Below, piece after piece: positions 10,171 to 18,210 of a stretch of DNA of 64,000 bases. Origin of the DNA: Actinorugispora endophytica (lineage in GTDB: Bacteria > Actinomycetota > Actinomycetes > Streptosporangiales > Streptosporangiaceae); contig NZ_SNYN01000001.1 of assembly GCF_004363075.1 (NCBI RefSeq), positions 287,938-351,937 of the forward strand, read 5' to 3'. The notes under the pieces are model-generated. The model was not told where the DNA came from. It ran no database searches and worked only from the letters and a program-made list of their open reading frames with translations. Position 1 is the stretch's first letter, and each line of letters opens with the position of its first letter. The position numbers were made by a program, and so were the translations under genes.

Positions 10171-10215
10171 GCGGCCCCCGACCAGGGGAGTGAGGGGAGG
10201 TCGGGGGCCGCTTTT
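10171..10215 (+). terminator. Intrinsic terminator after the methyltransferase
   Basis: A perfect 13-base stem (GCGGCCCCCGACC at 10171-10183 with GGTCGGGGGCCGC at 10199-10211), a 15-base loop, then TTTT. It stands in the convergent gap between the methyltransferase and enzyme I and can serve both. Confidence 0.85.
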
Positions 10216-10233
10216 CACCGGAGGGCCGTTCTC

Positions 10234-11943
10234 CTAGAGGGCCGCGACCTCCGGGGAGGCCGCCGCGCGGACGGCCGCGCGGGCCTCTTCCGGGCCGGCC
10301 GAGGCCACCGCCAGGGCTGCGAGGTCACGGCAGGCCTGGAGGCTGTGCCTGGCCAGCGCGTAGCGCACGGCCGGCAGGGCGGGAGCGGACATGGACAGGC
10401 TGTTCACCCCGAGGCCGACCAGGACCAGGGCCAGCAGCGGGTCGGCTGCCGCCTCCCCGCACACGCCGACCGCCTTGGACAGGCGCTCGCCCGCCGAACC
10501 GGTCTCCTGGACCAGGCGCAGCAGCGCGGGCTGCCACGGGTCCAGCAGCCCCGGCAGGGTGTCCAGCATCCGGTCCGCCGCCAGGGTGTACTGGGACAGG
10601 TCGTTGGTGCCGATCGACACGAAGTCGACCTGCTCGAGGATGCGGTCGGCCAGCAGCGCGGCCGCCGGGACCTCGATCATCACGCCGACCTCGGCCAGCC
10701 CGGCCTCGCGGGCCAGCCCCGCGAACTCGGCGGCCTCGGCGGGCGTCGCGATCATCGGCGCCATCACCCGGACCCGCGCGCCGGTGGCGTCCACCGCGCG
10801 CGCGATCGCCGCGAGCTGCCGTTCCAGCAGCCTGGGCATCGCGCGCGTGATCCGGAAGCCCCGGACCCCGAGCGCCGGGTTGGGCTCCTCGCCCTGGTCC
10901 GCGAACGCCAGCGGCTTGTCCGAGCCCGCGTCGAGCGTGCGCACCGTCACCGCGCGGTCCCCGAAGGCCCGGAACAGCCGAGCGTAGCTCTCGTACTGCT
11001 CCTCGGGGGTGGGCTCGGTCTCCCGGTCCAGGAACAGGAACTCCGTGCGCAGCAGCCCCACGCCTTCGCAGTCGTGCGCCCCCGCCGCGTCCGGGTCCTC
11101 CGCGCCCACGTTGAGCAGCAGCTTCACACTGTGCCCGTCCTCGGTCCGCCCCGGCCCGACGCTGGTCTCCAGGACCTTGCGGCGGAGCTCGGCGCGCTGG
11201 GCCGCCGCCTCGACCCGCTCGGCGTCCGGACGGACGACCACCTCACCGGTGTCGCCGTCCACCGCCACGGGCGTCCCGTCGGCGAGCCGCTCCGCCCCCA
11301 CGCAGGCGATCACCGCCGGGATCCCGAGCGAGCGCGCCAGGATCGCGGTGTGGCTGGTGGGGCCGCCGCGCCGGGTGACGATCGCCAGCACCGTCGCGGG
11401 GTCCAGCTGCGCGGTGTCGGCGGGCGCCAGGTCGTCGGCGACGAGCACGAACGGGTGCCCGGGGTCGGGCAGTCCGGGCATCGGCGCGTCCAGCAGCACC
11501 GCCATCGTCCGGTTCCGGATGTCGTCGAGGTCGGCGGCGCGCTCGGCGAGGTAGCCCCCCGCCGAGCGGAGCAGCTCCTGGTACCCCGTGACGGCGGTGT
11601 CCAGCGCCCACTCCGCGGGCTCCCCGCCCTCGATCTCCTTGGCGATGTTCGCGGCCAGCTGCGGGTCGCGCGCCATGAGCGCCTGGGCGCCCAGGATCGC
11701 GCTCGCCTCGCTGTCGGCCGCCGCCGCGCGCTCCTGGAGCAGGTCGGCGACCCGCTCCAGCGCCGCGGCGGCACGGGCGGTCTCGGCCGCCGCGTCGACG
11801 GCCTGCGGCCGCCGCTCCGGCAGCGCGGGCGGCGGCGACATCACCGCCACCGGTCCTACCGCGGTCCCGGTACTGGCACCGGTACCGGTCAGCATCTCCG
11901 GCGCGGTCACCGGGCTCTGACCGCGGTCCTGTTGAACGTCCAC
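10234..11943 (-). CDS. ptsI: Phosphoenolpyruvate-protein phosphotransferase (PTS enzyme I)
   Basis: A 569-residue enzyme I, which takes phosphate from PEP and passes it to HPr at the start of the PTS. The phospho-histidine is His198 in RRGGPTSHTAILARSLG. The PEP-binding barrel has LLRTEFLFLDR, GVRGFRITR, MIEVPAAALLAD, IGTNDLSQYTLAADR and the active-site cysteine in VGVCGEAAADP. The GTG at 11943 follows a GGAG site. It is the last gene of the mannitol-type PTS locus; no HPr gene is in the window. An imperfect palindrome, GTTCCT-T-AGGAAC (11954-11966), just upstream could be an operator. Confidence 0.96.
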   Translation of the reverse strand: MDVQQDRGQSPVTAPEMLTGTGASTGTAVGPVAVMSPPPALPERRPQAVDAAAETARAAAALERVADLLQERAAAADSEASAILGAQALMARDPQLAANIAKEIEGGEPAEWALDTAVTGYQELLRSAGGYLAERAADLDDIRNRTMAVLLDAPMPGLPDPGHPFVLVADDLAPADTAQLDPATVLAIVTRRGGPTSHTAILARSLGIPAVIACVGAERLADGTPVAVDGDTGEVVVRPDAERVEAAAQRAELRRKVLETSVGPGRTEDGHSVKLLLNVGAEDPDAAGAHDCEGVGLLRTEFLFLDRETEPTPEEQYESYARLFRAFGDRAVTVRTLDAGSDKPLAFADQGEEPNPALGVRGFRITRAMPRLLERQLAAIARAVDATGARVRVMAPMIATPAEAAEFAGLAREAGLAEVGVMIEVPAAALLADRILEQVDFVSIGTNDLSQYTLAADRMLDTLPGLLDPWQPALLRLVQETGSAGERLSKAVGVCGEAAADPLLALVLVGLGVNSLSMSAPALPAVRYALARHSLQACRDLAALAVASAGPEEARAAVRAAASPEVAAL

Positions 11944-11996
11944 TCCGCTCTCCGTTCCTTAGGAACCGACATCGACAACACGGAGACCGTGTGTGC

Positions 11997-13037
11997 TCAC
12001 GGCTCGATCGTCACCTTGATCGCGGTCCCCGAGGCGACCGTCTCGATGGCGGTGAGCACGTCGTCCAGGGGCATGCGGTGCGTGATGAGGTCGGACACCG
12101 GGACCGCGCCGGACGCGATGAGCTCCAGGGCGCGCTTGTTGTGGTCGGGGCTGGACCCGTTGGCGCCGTAGATGGTGATCTCGCGGTAGTGCACCACGTT
12201 GGAGTCCAGCGTGATGGTCGGCTTGTCCTTGGGCAGGCCGCCGAAGAAGCTGATCCGGCCGCGGCGGGCCACCATCCGCAGGGCGTCCTCCTGGGCCTTG
12301 CCCGAGGCGGCGGCGGTGATGACCACGTCCACGCCGCGCCCCTCGGTCAGGTCGAGGACCTCCTGCACCGCGTCGACCTCGGCGCCGCAGATGGCGGCGT
12401 CGGGGTGCACGGCGTTGGCGGACATGTCCAGGCGGCCGCGGTTGAGCTCGACGAGGAAGACCTTCTCCGCGCCGCGCGCCCGCGCGAGCCGGACGTGCAT
12501 GCAGCCGATGGGCCCGGCGCCCACGACGACCACCGTGTCGCCCTTGCCCACGCCCGCGAACTCCTGGGCGTTGAGGGCGCAGGCCAGCGGCTCGGCGACG
12601 GACGCCTCGTCGAAGCCGACCCCCTCGGGGATGCGGTTGAGCCCGTCCACCGCCAGCACCTTGGCGGGAACGACCATGTACTCGGCGAAGCCGCCCTCGT
12701 ACTGGTAGCCCATCGACTCCTGGTTGGGGCAGATGGTCATCCAGCCGCGGCGACAGTCGGGGCACTCCCCGCACGGGATGGCGGCGATCACCTGGACGCG
12801 GTCGCCCGCCTCCCAACCGGACACCCCGTCGCCCGCCTCCACGACCTCACCGGCGATCTCGTGGCCGATGACGCGCGGCGGCGAGATGTGGTGGTGTCCG
12901 TGCCGGTGGATCTTGACGTCGGTTCCGCAGGTGGAGCAGTTGCGGACCCGGATCTTGACCTCACCCGGACCGGCTTGCGGCTCGGGCGCCTCCTCGAGGC
13001 GGACGTCGCCGGGTGCGTAGAAACGGGCGACCTTCAT
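11997..13037 (-). CDS. Zinc-dependent MDR alcohol/polyol-phosphate dehydrogenase
   Basis: A 346-residue medium-chain dehydrogenase. The catalytic zinc site has Cys in RVRNCSTCGTD and HE in VIGHEIAGEV. The structural zinc loop is CGECPDCRRGWMTIC. NAD binding is at VVVVGAGPIGCMHVRLAR. It resembles sorbitol/L-iditol and threonine dehydrogenases. Placed between the IIA gene and ptsI it probably oxidises the phosphorylated polyol imported by the PTS, a role usually filled by MtlD, which belongs to another family. That substrate assignment is inference. An AGAAGG site precedes the ATG at 13037. Confidence 0.9.
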   Translation of the reverse strand: MKVARFYAPGDVRLEEAPEPQAGPGEVKIRVRNCSTCGTDVKIHRHGHHHISPPRVIGHEIAGEVVEAGDGVSGWEAGDRVQVIAAIPCGECPDCRRGWMTICPNQESMGYQYEGGFAEYMVVPAKVLAVDGLNRIPEGVGFDEASVAEPLACALNAQEFAGVGKGDTVVVVGAGPIGCMHVRLARARGAEKVFLVELNRGRLDMSANAVHPDAAICGAEVDAVQEVLDLTEGRGVDVVITAAASGKAQEDALRMVARRGRISFFGGLPKDKPTITLDSNVVHYREITIYGANGSSPDHNKRALELIASGAVPVSDLITHRMPLDDVLTAIETVASGTAIKVTIEP

Positions 13038-13058
13038 GAACTGCCTTCTTTCTTGTTG

Positions 13059-13505
13059 CTAGTCGGTCGGACGGAGCAGGTCGATGACGGTGGCGGCGTC
13101 CTCGGCCTCTCGCAGCCGCGCGGCGCGGGCGGGGTCCATGAGGACCTTCGCCAGTGCGGAGAGCACTCCCACGTGCTCCTCGCCGCTCGCCGCGATACCG
13201 ATGGCGATGGTGACCCGCTGGCCGTCCCAGTCGACTCCCTCGGGGAACTGGATGACGCCCAGCGCGGTCTTCTTGACCAGGGCGCGGGCCGCGTCGGTGC
13301 CGTGCGGGATGGCGACGCCCTCACCGAGGTACGTCGGCACCGACTTCTCGCGCTCGTGCATGGCGGGCAGGTAGCCGGGCTCGACCGCGCCGAGCTCCAG
13401 CAGGAGCTTCCCGCACTGGTCGACGGCGTCGGCCTTGTCCGAGGCGGTGGCGCCCAGGCGCACCGCCTCGGGGGTGATCACGAGATCAGTCGGCAAGCGT
13501 CTCAC
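13059..13505 (-). CDS. PTS mannitol/fructose-type IIA component
   Basis: A 148-residue EIIA of the fructose-mannitol family. The phospho-histidine is His68 in GEGVAIPHGTD. Other family blocks are AVDQCGKLLLELG and RVTIAIGIAASGEEHVGVL. The GTG at 13505 overlaps the end of the IIB gene by 20 bases; a second GTG at 13480 would start after that stop and is an alternative. It accepts phosphate from HPr and passes it to IIB. Confidence 0.93.
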   Translation of the reverse strand: MRRLPTDLVITPEAVRLGATASDKADAVDQCGKLLLELGAVEPGYLPAMHEREKSVPTYLGEGVAIPHGTDAARALVKKTALGVIQFPEGVDWDGQRVTIAIGIAASGEEHVGVLSALAKVLMDPARAARLREAEDAATVIDLLRPTD

Positions 13506-13794
13506 CGGCCTTGATGGCCTGCTCCAGACGGGCGAACGCGGGGTCGCCCAGGAACATCTGGAACCCGATGACGACCTTGTCCGGCGCGCCGGCGCGGGCC
13601 CGGTCCACGAGGCCGGTGTGGCACAGCACCACGTCGGCGTCGCCGGGGATCCGGTTGACCGGCGTGTGCTCCACCTTGACCGAGTACGGGGCCAGGGTCT
13701 TGGACAGCTGGGAGGTCAGCAGGACGCTGCTGCCCATCCCGGCGTCGCAGGCGACGATGACCTTCTTGATGTCCGAGCCGTTGATGCTGCTCAT
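13486..13794 (-). CDS. PTS mannitol-type IIB component
   Basis: A 102-residue IIB domain. The phospho-cysteine is Cys16 in [15 protein letters not shown], the exact mannitol IIB signature. In enteric bacteria IIC, IIB and IIA are fused in MtlA; here each is a separate gene. The ATG overlaps the IIC stop by four bases (ATGA), so the two are translationally coupled. Confidence 0.94.
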   Translation of the reverse strand: MSSINGSDIKKVIVACDAGMGSSVLLTSQLSKTLAPYSVKVEHTPVNRIPGDADVVLCHTGLVDRARAGAPDKVVIGFQMFLGDPAFARLEQAIKAGETLAD

Positions 13795-14888
13795 GATGCG
13801 GAAACCTCCGAGTTGTCTGCTTGCTCAGCCTTCTCCTTGGCGCGCTCCGACCGACCGAAGCCCATCAGCAGGGCCGCGACCGCGAAGGAGACCGCCGTGG
13901 CGGCCAGCACGCCCGCCAGCACACCCAGGTGCTCACCACGCGGGGTGACCGCCATCAGGGCGATGATGCTGCCCGGGGACGGGGTGGCGACGAGTCCGGC
14001 GCCGAAGATCATAAACGTGGTGACACCCGCCATGCCGCCCGCGATGACCGCCAGGATCAGTTTGGGCTGGGCGAGGATGTAGGGGAAGTAGATCTCGTGA
14101 ATACCACCGAAGAAGTGGATGATCACTGCGCCGGGGGCGCTGGCGCGGCTCATCCTCGGGCCGAAGAACCAGCAGGCCAGCAGGACGCCCAGACCCGGGC
14201 CGGGGTTGGACTCGATCAGGAACTGGATGGCCTTGCCGGTCTCGGCGGCCGTCTCCACGCCGAGCGGGCCCAGGATGCCGTGGTTGATGGCGTTGTTGAG
14301 GAAGAGGATCTTGGCGGGCTCGACGATGATCGAGACCAGCGGGAGCAGGTTCAGGTCGATCAGGAACTGAACGCCGCTGCCCAGGCCCTTGGTCAGGCCG
14401 GCGGCGAGCGGGCCGACCGCGTACAGGCCCAGGGCGGCCATGATGCCGCCGATGATGCCGGCGCTGAAGTTGTTGACGAGCATCTCGAAGCCGACGCGGA
14501 TGCGCGGCTGCACGACCTTGTCGAACATCTTCATGATGTAGGCGGCGAGCGGACCGATGATCATCGCGCCGAGGAACATCGGGATCTCGGCGCCGACGAC
14601 GACACCCATGGTGGCGATGGCGCCCACGACCGCACCGCGCTGGTCGTGCACGAGCCGACCGCCGGTGTAGCCGATCAGGACCGGCAGCAGCACCTTGATC
14701 ATCGGGTCGACGAGGCCGCCGAGCGTCTCGTTGGGGATCCAACCCGTGGGGATGAACAGCGCCGTGATCAGGCCCCAGGCGATGAACGCCCCGATGTTGG
14801 GCATGACCATGCCGGCGAGGTGGCCGCCGAAACGCTGGATCACGGCCCGGCTGTTGCCGAACCTGCTTGGAGCTGCGGATGTGGACAC
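13791..14888 (-). CDS. mtlA: PTS mannitol-type IIC membrane permease
   Basis: A 365-residue membrane component that binds and translocates the sugar alcohol. The opening [20 protein letters not shown] and [15 protein letters not shown] match mannitol IIC. Several hydrophobic helices follow, with [16 protein letters not shown] and the conserved [13 protein letters not shown]. The GTG at 14888 has GGAGG seven bases upstream and is chosen over an in-frame start 39 codons earlier whose peptide is Arg/Pro-rich and not membrane-like. The last residues are charged, where fused MtlA proteins would continue into IIB. Confidence 0.94.
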   Translation of the reverse strand: MSTSAAPSRFGNSRAVIQRFGGHLAGMVMPNIGAFIAWGLITALFIPTGWIPNETLGGLVDPMIKVLLPVLIGYTGGRLVHDQRGAVVGAIATMGVVVGAEIPMFLGAMIIGPLAAYIMKMFDKVVQPRIRVGFEMLVNNFSAGIIGGIMAALGLYAVGPLAAGLTKGLGSGVQFLIDLNLLPLVSIIVEPAKILFLNNAINHGILGPLGVETAAETGKAIQFLIESNPGPGLGVLLACWFFGPRMSRASAPGAVIIHFFGGIHEIYFPYILAQPKLILAVIAGGMAGVTTFMIFGAGLVATPSPGSIIALMAVTPRGEHLGVLAGVLAATAVSFAVAALLMGFGRSERAKEKAEQADNSEVSAS

Positions 14889-15042
14889 GTACGACCTCCA
14901 GGGAGGTTTTCTCCGACGCCGCCGGGACGGTGGCGGCGCCGTGGGGATTTCATCGGGGGGATGCGTCCGCGTGCGGGGCGCATTGGGGAGGCGTGGGGGC
15001 CTCACGGCGTGGCTTGCTGTGTTGTCCGGTTTTCAGTTGTTC

Positions 15043-15087
15043 CCCGGAGCGGCCGGTCCCGGGAGGGGCTGGTCCGGCCGCTCCGGG
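15043..15087 (-). terminator. Terminator between the DeoR regulator and the IIC gene
   Basis: A perfect 14-base stem (15043-15056 with 15074-15087, CCCGGAGCGGCCGG) and a 17-base loop start immediately after the regulator stop. It separates the regulator transcript from the PTS transcript, so the IIC promoter should lie in 14889-15042, where I see no clear -35/-10. Confidence 0.8.
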
Positions 15088-15088
15088 C

Positions 15089-15850
15089 TCAGACGAGGAC
15101 GACCCTGGGCCCCAGGGCCGAGATGTCGTCCGCGAGTCCGTTCGCGAGCCCGGTGTCGGTGATCAGGCAGTCGAGGTCCTCGACCGCGGCGAACCGGGCG
15201 AAGTGGTCGTTCCCGACCTTCGTGTGGTCGGCCAACAGGACCGCGCGGCGGGCCGAGCGGACCATGGCGCGTTTGACCATGGCCTCCGCGGTGTCCGGAG
15301 TGGTGAGACCACGCTCGACCGAGACTCCGTTGGCTCCCAGGAAGGCGACGTCCACGTAGATCTCCTCGAGTGCCTGCAGCGCCCACCCGTCGACCGTGGC
15401 CTGGGTGCGGGTGCGCAGCCGGCCTCCCAGCAGCATCAGGTTGATGTTGGTCCGGGGGGTGAGGGCGAAGGCGATGGACAGCGAGTTGGTGACCACGGTG
15501 AGGTCGCGGTCCGAGGGAAGCTGCTCGGCGAGGCGCCCGGTGGTGGAGCCCGCGTCGAGCAGGACGGCCCCCTCGTCGGGCAGCTCGGCCAGAGCGGCCT
15601 TGGCGATACGCTCCTTCTCCTGGATCATCACGGTGTCCCGCACGGTCAGGGCGGGTTCGAACCCCAACCGTTCGACCGGGATCGCACCACCGTGTACGCG
15701 GCGCAGCACGCCGTGCCGTTCGAGAGCCGTGAGGTCGCGTCGCACCGTCTCGTAGGTCACCTCGAACTCCGAGGCGAGCTGCGCGACGTCCACACGACCC
15801 TCTCTGCGGGCACGCTCGAGAATCAGCCGTTGGCGCTCTTCCGCGTACAT
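15089..15850 (-). CDS. DeoR-family transcriptional repressor of the PTS locus
   Basis: A 253-residue DeoR/GlpR regulator. The N-terminal HTH (RQRLILERARREGRVDVAQL... VTYETVRRDLTALERHG) precedes the sugar-phosphate sensing domain, with LLDAGSTTGRLAEQL, TNSLSIAFAL and LLADHTKVG. By family it should bind a sugar phosphate and lose DNA binding. It lies upstream of the mannitol-type PTS in the same direction and probably controls it. Confidence 0.93.
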   Translation of the reverse strand: MYAEERQRLILERARREGRVDVAQLASEFEVTYETVRRDLTALERHGVLRRVHGGAIPVERLGFEPALTVRDTVMIQEKERIAKAALAELPDEGAVLLDAGSTTGRLAEQLPSDRDLTVVTNSLSIAFALTPRTNINLMLLGGRLRTRTQATVDGWALQALEEIYVDVAFLGANGVSVERGLTTPDTAEAMVKRAMVRSARRAVLLADHTKVGNDHFARFAAVEDLDCLITDTGLANGLADDISALGPRVVLV

Positions 15851-15885
15851 GTGGGTTCACCTGTGTTTCAGTGTTGTTTTGGTTG

Positions 15886-15914
15886 ATGTTAGAAGGGTGA
15901 TGCAGTACACACAA
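15886..15914 (-). promoter_or_regulatory. Predicted promoter of the DeoR regulator
   Basis: Read on the minus strand: TTGTGT (15914-15909), a 17-base spacer, TAACAT (15891-15886). The 178-base gap (15851-16028) is unusually AT-rich and has CAACCAAAACAAC-like repeats near 15872-15890 that could be DeoR sites. Nothing else is seen in it. Confidence 0.55.
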
Positions 15915-16028
15915 GGGCGACTGAGACTTATTTTTGGTTTTACGTGGGTTTTTTATGGGTGCGTTAGCGTCCCGCGACGCCCCGGGTACCTCCGGTGACG
16001 GACCGCTCCCGACGGGACAATAGAGAGC

Positions 16029-16706
16029 ATGAGCGAAACGGAGATCGACGCGATCGGCGCGCTGGCCGATCCCGTACGCAGGCGGCTGTACGAGTACGTG
16101 GCCGCCCGGGGCGGCGAGACCACCAGGGCCGAGGCCGCCGAGGCCACCGGCCTGCAGCGCACCCTGGTGGCCTTCCACCTGGACAAGCTGGTCGAGGCCG
16201 GCCTCCTGGAGGCGGCCGGCCGCAAGGCCCCGGAGCGCCGGGGCCCCGGGTCCGGCCGCCCCGCCAAGGTGTACCGGCGCTCCGCCCGGCAGATCGGCGT
16301 GCAACTGCCGCCCCGCGACTACGAGACCGCGGCGCACCTGCTCGCGGAGGCGGTCGAGCGCTCGGGGGCCGAGGACTCCCTGTACGAGGCGGCGCGCGCC
16401 GAGGGCGCCCGCCGGGGCGCCGCCGACCCCGCCCCCGAAGGGGTGCCGGACGAGGACGCCCTGCGCGAGCACCTGGCGCGGTTCGGGTACGAACCCGCCG
16501 ACGACGCGGACTCCCCCGGCACGCTGCGGCTGCGCAACTGCCCGTTCCACACCCTCGCCCGCGCGTTCCCCCCGCTGGCCTGCGGGATGAACCTGGAGCT
16601 GCTGAGCGGCCTGCTCGCGGGCTCGGGCGCCGAGGGGTTCACCGCGCGCATGGCCCCGCGGGCGGACGGCTGCTGCGTCGCCATTTCTAAAAACAAAATT
16701 GATTGA
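16029..16706 (+). CDS. ArsR-like HTH regulator with C-terminal cysteine cluster
   Basis: A 225-residue regulator. The winged helix is at about 5-75 (IGALADPVRRRLYEYVAAR, TLVAFHLDKLVEAGLLE). The C-terminal part has cysteines in NCPFH, ACGMN and DGCCVAI, a layout recalling SufR/metal-sensing relatives, so it may bind a metal or Fe-S cluster (inference). The final codons (ISKNKID) are AT-rich, unlike the rest of the gene, and lie inside a putative operator for the next gene (16685-16713). Confidence 0.85.
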   Translation: MSETEIDAIGALADPVRRRLYEYVAARGGETTRAEAAEATGLQRTLVAFHLDKLVEAGLLEAAGRKAPERRGPGSGRPAKVYRRSARQIGVQLPPRDYETAAHLLAEAVERSGAEDSLYEAARAEGARRGAADPAPEGVPDEDALREHLARFGYEPADDADSPGTLRLRNCPFHTLARAFPPLACGMNLELLSGLLAGSGAEGFTARMAPRADGCCVAISKNKID

Positions 16707-16713
16707 CTTAGAA
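16685..16713 (+). promoter_or_regulatory. AT-rich operator/promoter overlapping the regulator's 3' end
   Basis: Inverted TTCTAA (16685-16690) and TTAGAA (16708-16713) flank an A-rich spacer in a region otherwise above 70% GC. It covers the last codons of the regulator and lies 27 bases before the DUF3291 gene. It is probably the regulator's own binding site controlling that gene. Confidence 0.55.
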
Positions 16714-16739
16714 GCCGGGGACATGATGGACTCCTCCTC

Positions 16740-17195
16740 ATGAGTGGCTACCACCTCGCCCAGATGAACGTGGGCGTCCTCAACGCCCCCCTCGACACCC
16801 CCCGGATGTCCGACTTCGTCGCCATGCTCGACCCGATCAACAGCCTCGCCGACGCCAGCCCCGGCTTCGTGTGGCGGTTCCGCTCCGAGGGCGCCAACGA
16901 CGCCACCGAGGAGCGCCCCTTCGGCGACGACCTGCTGATCAACTTCTCGGTGTGGGAGTCCTCCGAGTCCCTGTGGGACTTCACCTACCGCACCGACCAC
17001 CTCGAACTGCTGCGCCGCCGCCGCGAGTGGTTCACCCGGCTGGACGGCGTCTTCCTGGTCCTGTGGTGGATCCCCGCGGGACACGTACCCACTCTGGCGG
17101 AGGCCGGCGAACGCCTCGACCTGATCCGGGAAAAAGGTCCCACCCCCGAGGCGTTCGACTTCCGCACCCCCTTCCCCGCCCCGGTCCCGGCCTGA
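16740..17195 (+). CDS. DUF3291-domain protein
   Basis: A 151-residue single-domain protein. It opens with YHLAQMNVGVLNAPLD and has NFSVWESSESLWDFTYRTDH and FLVLWWIPAGHVPTLAEA, the hallmarks of DUF3291, which has a dimeric alpha/beta-barrel-like fold related to monooxygenases. The function is unknown. It follows an ArsR-like regulator and its apparent operator, so it probably answers to the same signal. Confidence 0.85.
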   Translation: MSGYHLAQMNVGVLNAPLDTPRMSDFVAMLDPINSLADASPGFVWRFRSEGANDATEERPFGDDLLINFSVWESSESLWDFTYRTDHLELLRRRREWFTRLDGVFLVLWWIPAGHVPTLAEAGERLDLIREKGPTPEAFDFRTPFPAPVPA

Positions 17196-17290
17196 GCCCC
17201 CCGACTTACCGGAAACCCTGTGCATTCGCTCGAACACTTTGGGTAACGTGTCGGCTGTTCGTCCGCCACCGACCCGGGGAGCCCTCCACC

Positions 17291-17905
17291 GTGCGCACCA
17301 CACCGACCGTCATCGGGATCGCCCTGTCCGCTCTGCTGCTCACCGGCTGCGAGAACGCGGCGACCAACCCCGACGGACCGCCCGAGCCGGGGCCCACCGC
17401 CCTTCCCGGGACCGCCGAGTCGTCCGGGCAGTCGCTCCAGGTCTCGGAGTCCTTCGCGGCCTGGAGCGAGGGGGCGACCGCCGTCACCTACGACGAGGAG
17501 GCCGTCCCCGCGGAGTCCACCATCCAGGTGTCGGTGGCCCCCGCGGGCTCGGCCACCGGCTTCACCCTCTCCGTGACGGGCCTGCGACCGGACCGCGACT
17601 ACGGCGCCCACCTGCACACCGAGCCCTGCGGCGAGGACCCGGCCGACTCGGGGCCGCACTACCAGAACGAGGCCGACCCCGAGCAGCCCTCCACCGACCC
17701 CGCCTACGCCAACCCCCGGAACGAGGTCTGGCTGGACTTCCGCACCGACGCCGAGGGCGCCGCCTCCGCCCAGACGTCCGTCACCTGGGCGCCCCGCGCG
17801 GGCGAGGCCAACTCGGTGGTGATCCACAAGGAGCACACCCAGACCGCAGCCGGCCACGCCGGAACGGCCGGAGACCGCCTGGCCTGCGTCAACGTCCCCC
17901 TGTAG
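17291..17905 (+). CDS. Superoxide dismutase-like lipoprotein, probably copper-only
   Basis: A 204-residue lipoprotein of the Cu/Zn-SOD fold. The lipobox LLLTGC puts the lipidated cysteine near residue 20. The four copper histidines are present: two in GAHLHTEPCG, one in SGPHYQNE and one in VVIHKEH. The disulfide cysteines are in EPCG and RLACVN. The loop that normally holds the zinc ligands reads PAYANPRNEVWLDF and has no histidines, so zinc binding should be lost, as in mycobacterial SodC. It probably removes superoxide outside the membrane. The GTG at 17291 opens the signal peptide. Its stop TAG is the first triplet of repeat copy 2. Confidence 0.85.
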   Translation: MRTTPTVIGIALSALLLTGCENAATNPDGPPEPGPTALPGTAESSGQSLQVSESFAAWSEGATAVTYDEEAVPAESTIQVSVAPAGSATGFTLSVTGLRPDRDYGAHLHTEPCGEDPADSGPHYQNEADPEQPSTDPAYANPRNEVWLDFRTDAEGAASAQTSVTWAPRAGEANSVVIHKEHTQTAAGHAGTAGDRLACVNVPL

Positions 17906-18164
17906 GGAACCTTCGGCGCGGGGGTGGTTCGGCGTGCCGGTGCTTCGGGTGGGTCTTTCGGCCTCACGCCACGCGCATCGCGAGGTCACGGCGGGCGGCG
18001 ACGGCGGGTGAGGGCCGAGGCCGCGCCCATGACGTCCGTCGCGTGAGGGGTTCGTTGACGGTCGTGGGCTTTCCGCCCTTCCCGGCCCCGAAACGGGCGG
18101 AAAACCCACGACCGTCAACAAAACCACCGGTGCCCGAATTCACCCCCGCGCCGGAACCTCCATA
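17903..18164. repeat. Composite palindromic repeat, copy 2
   Basis: It has the same architecture as the copy at 3.0 kb but in the opposite orientation. The left arm, starting at the SOD stop TAG, reads TAGGGAACCTTCGGCGCGGG. Then come the conserved core (about 17955-18050) and a perfect 25-base hairpin of type B (18054-18119, GTTGACGGTCGTGGGCTTTC...). The right arm holds GGTGCCCGAATTCACCCC. At the right end the motif reads GGAACCTCC where the other copies have its reverse complement GGAGGTTCC. It fills the gap between SOD and the PfkB gene. Confidence 0.85.
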
Positions 18165-18210
18165 AGCTCTCCGTCCCCGGCCGCTCCGGCGCCCCCGGCG
18201 CCGGGCCCCG

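Noticed and set aside
11954-11966. GTTCCTTAGGAAC as a distinct operator feature
   Set aside because: Mentioned with ptsI only; six-base arms and no known regulator make it too weak for its own entry.
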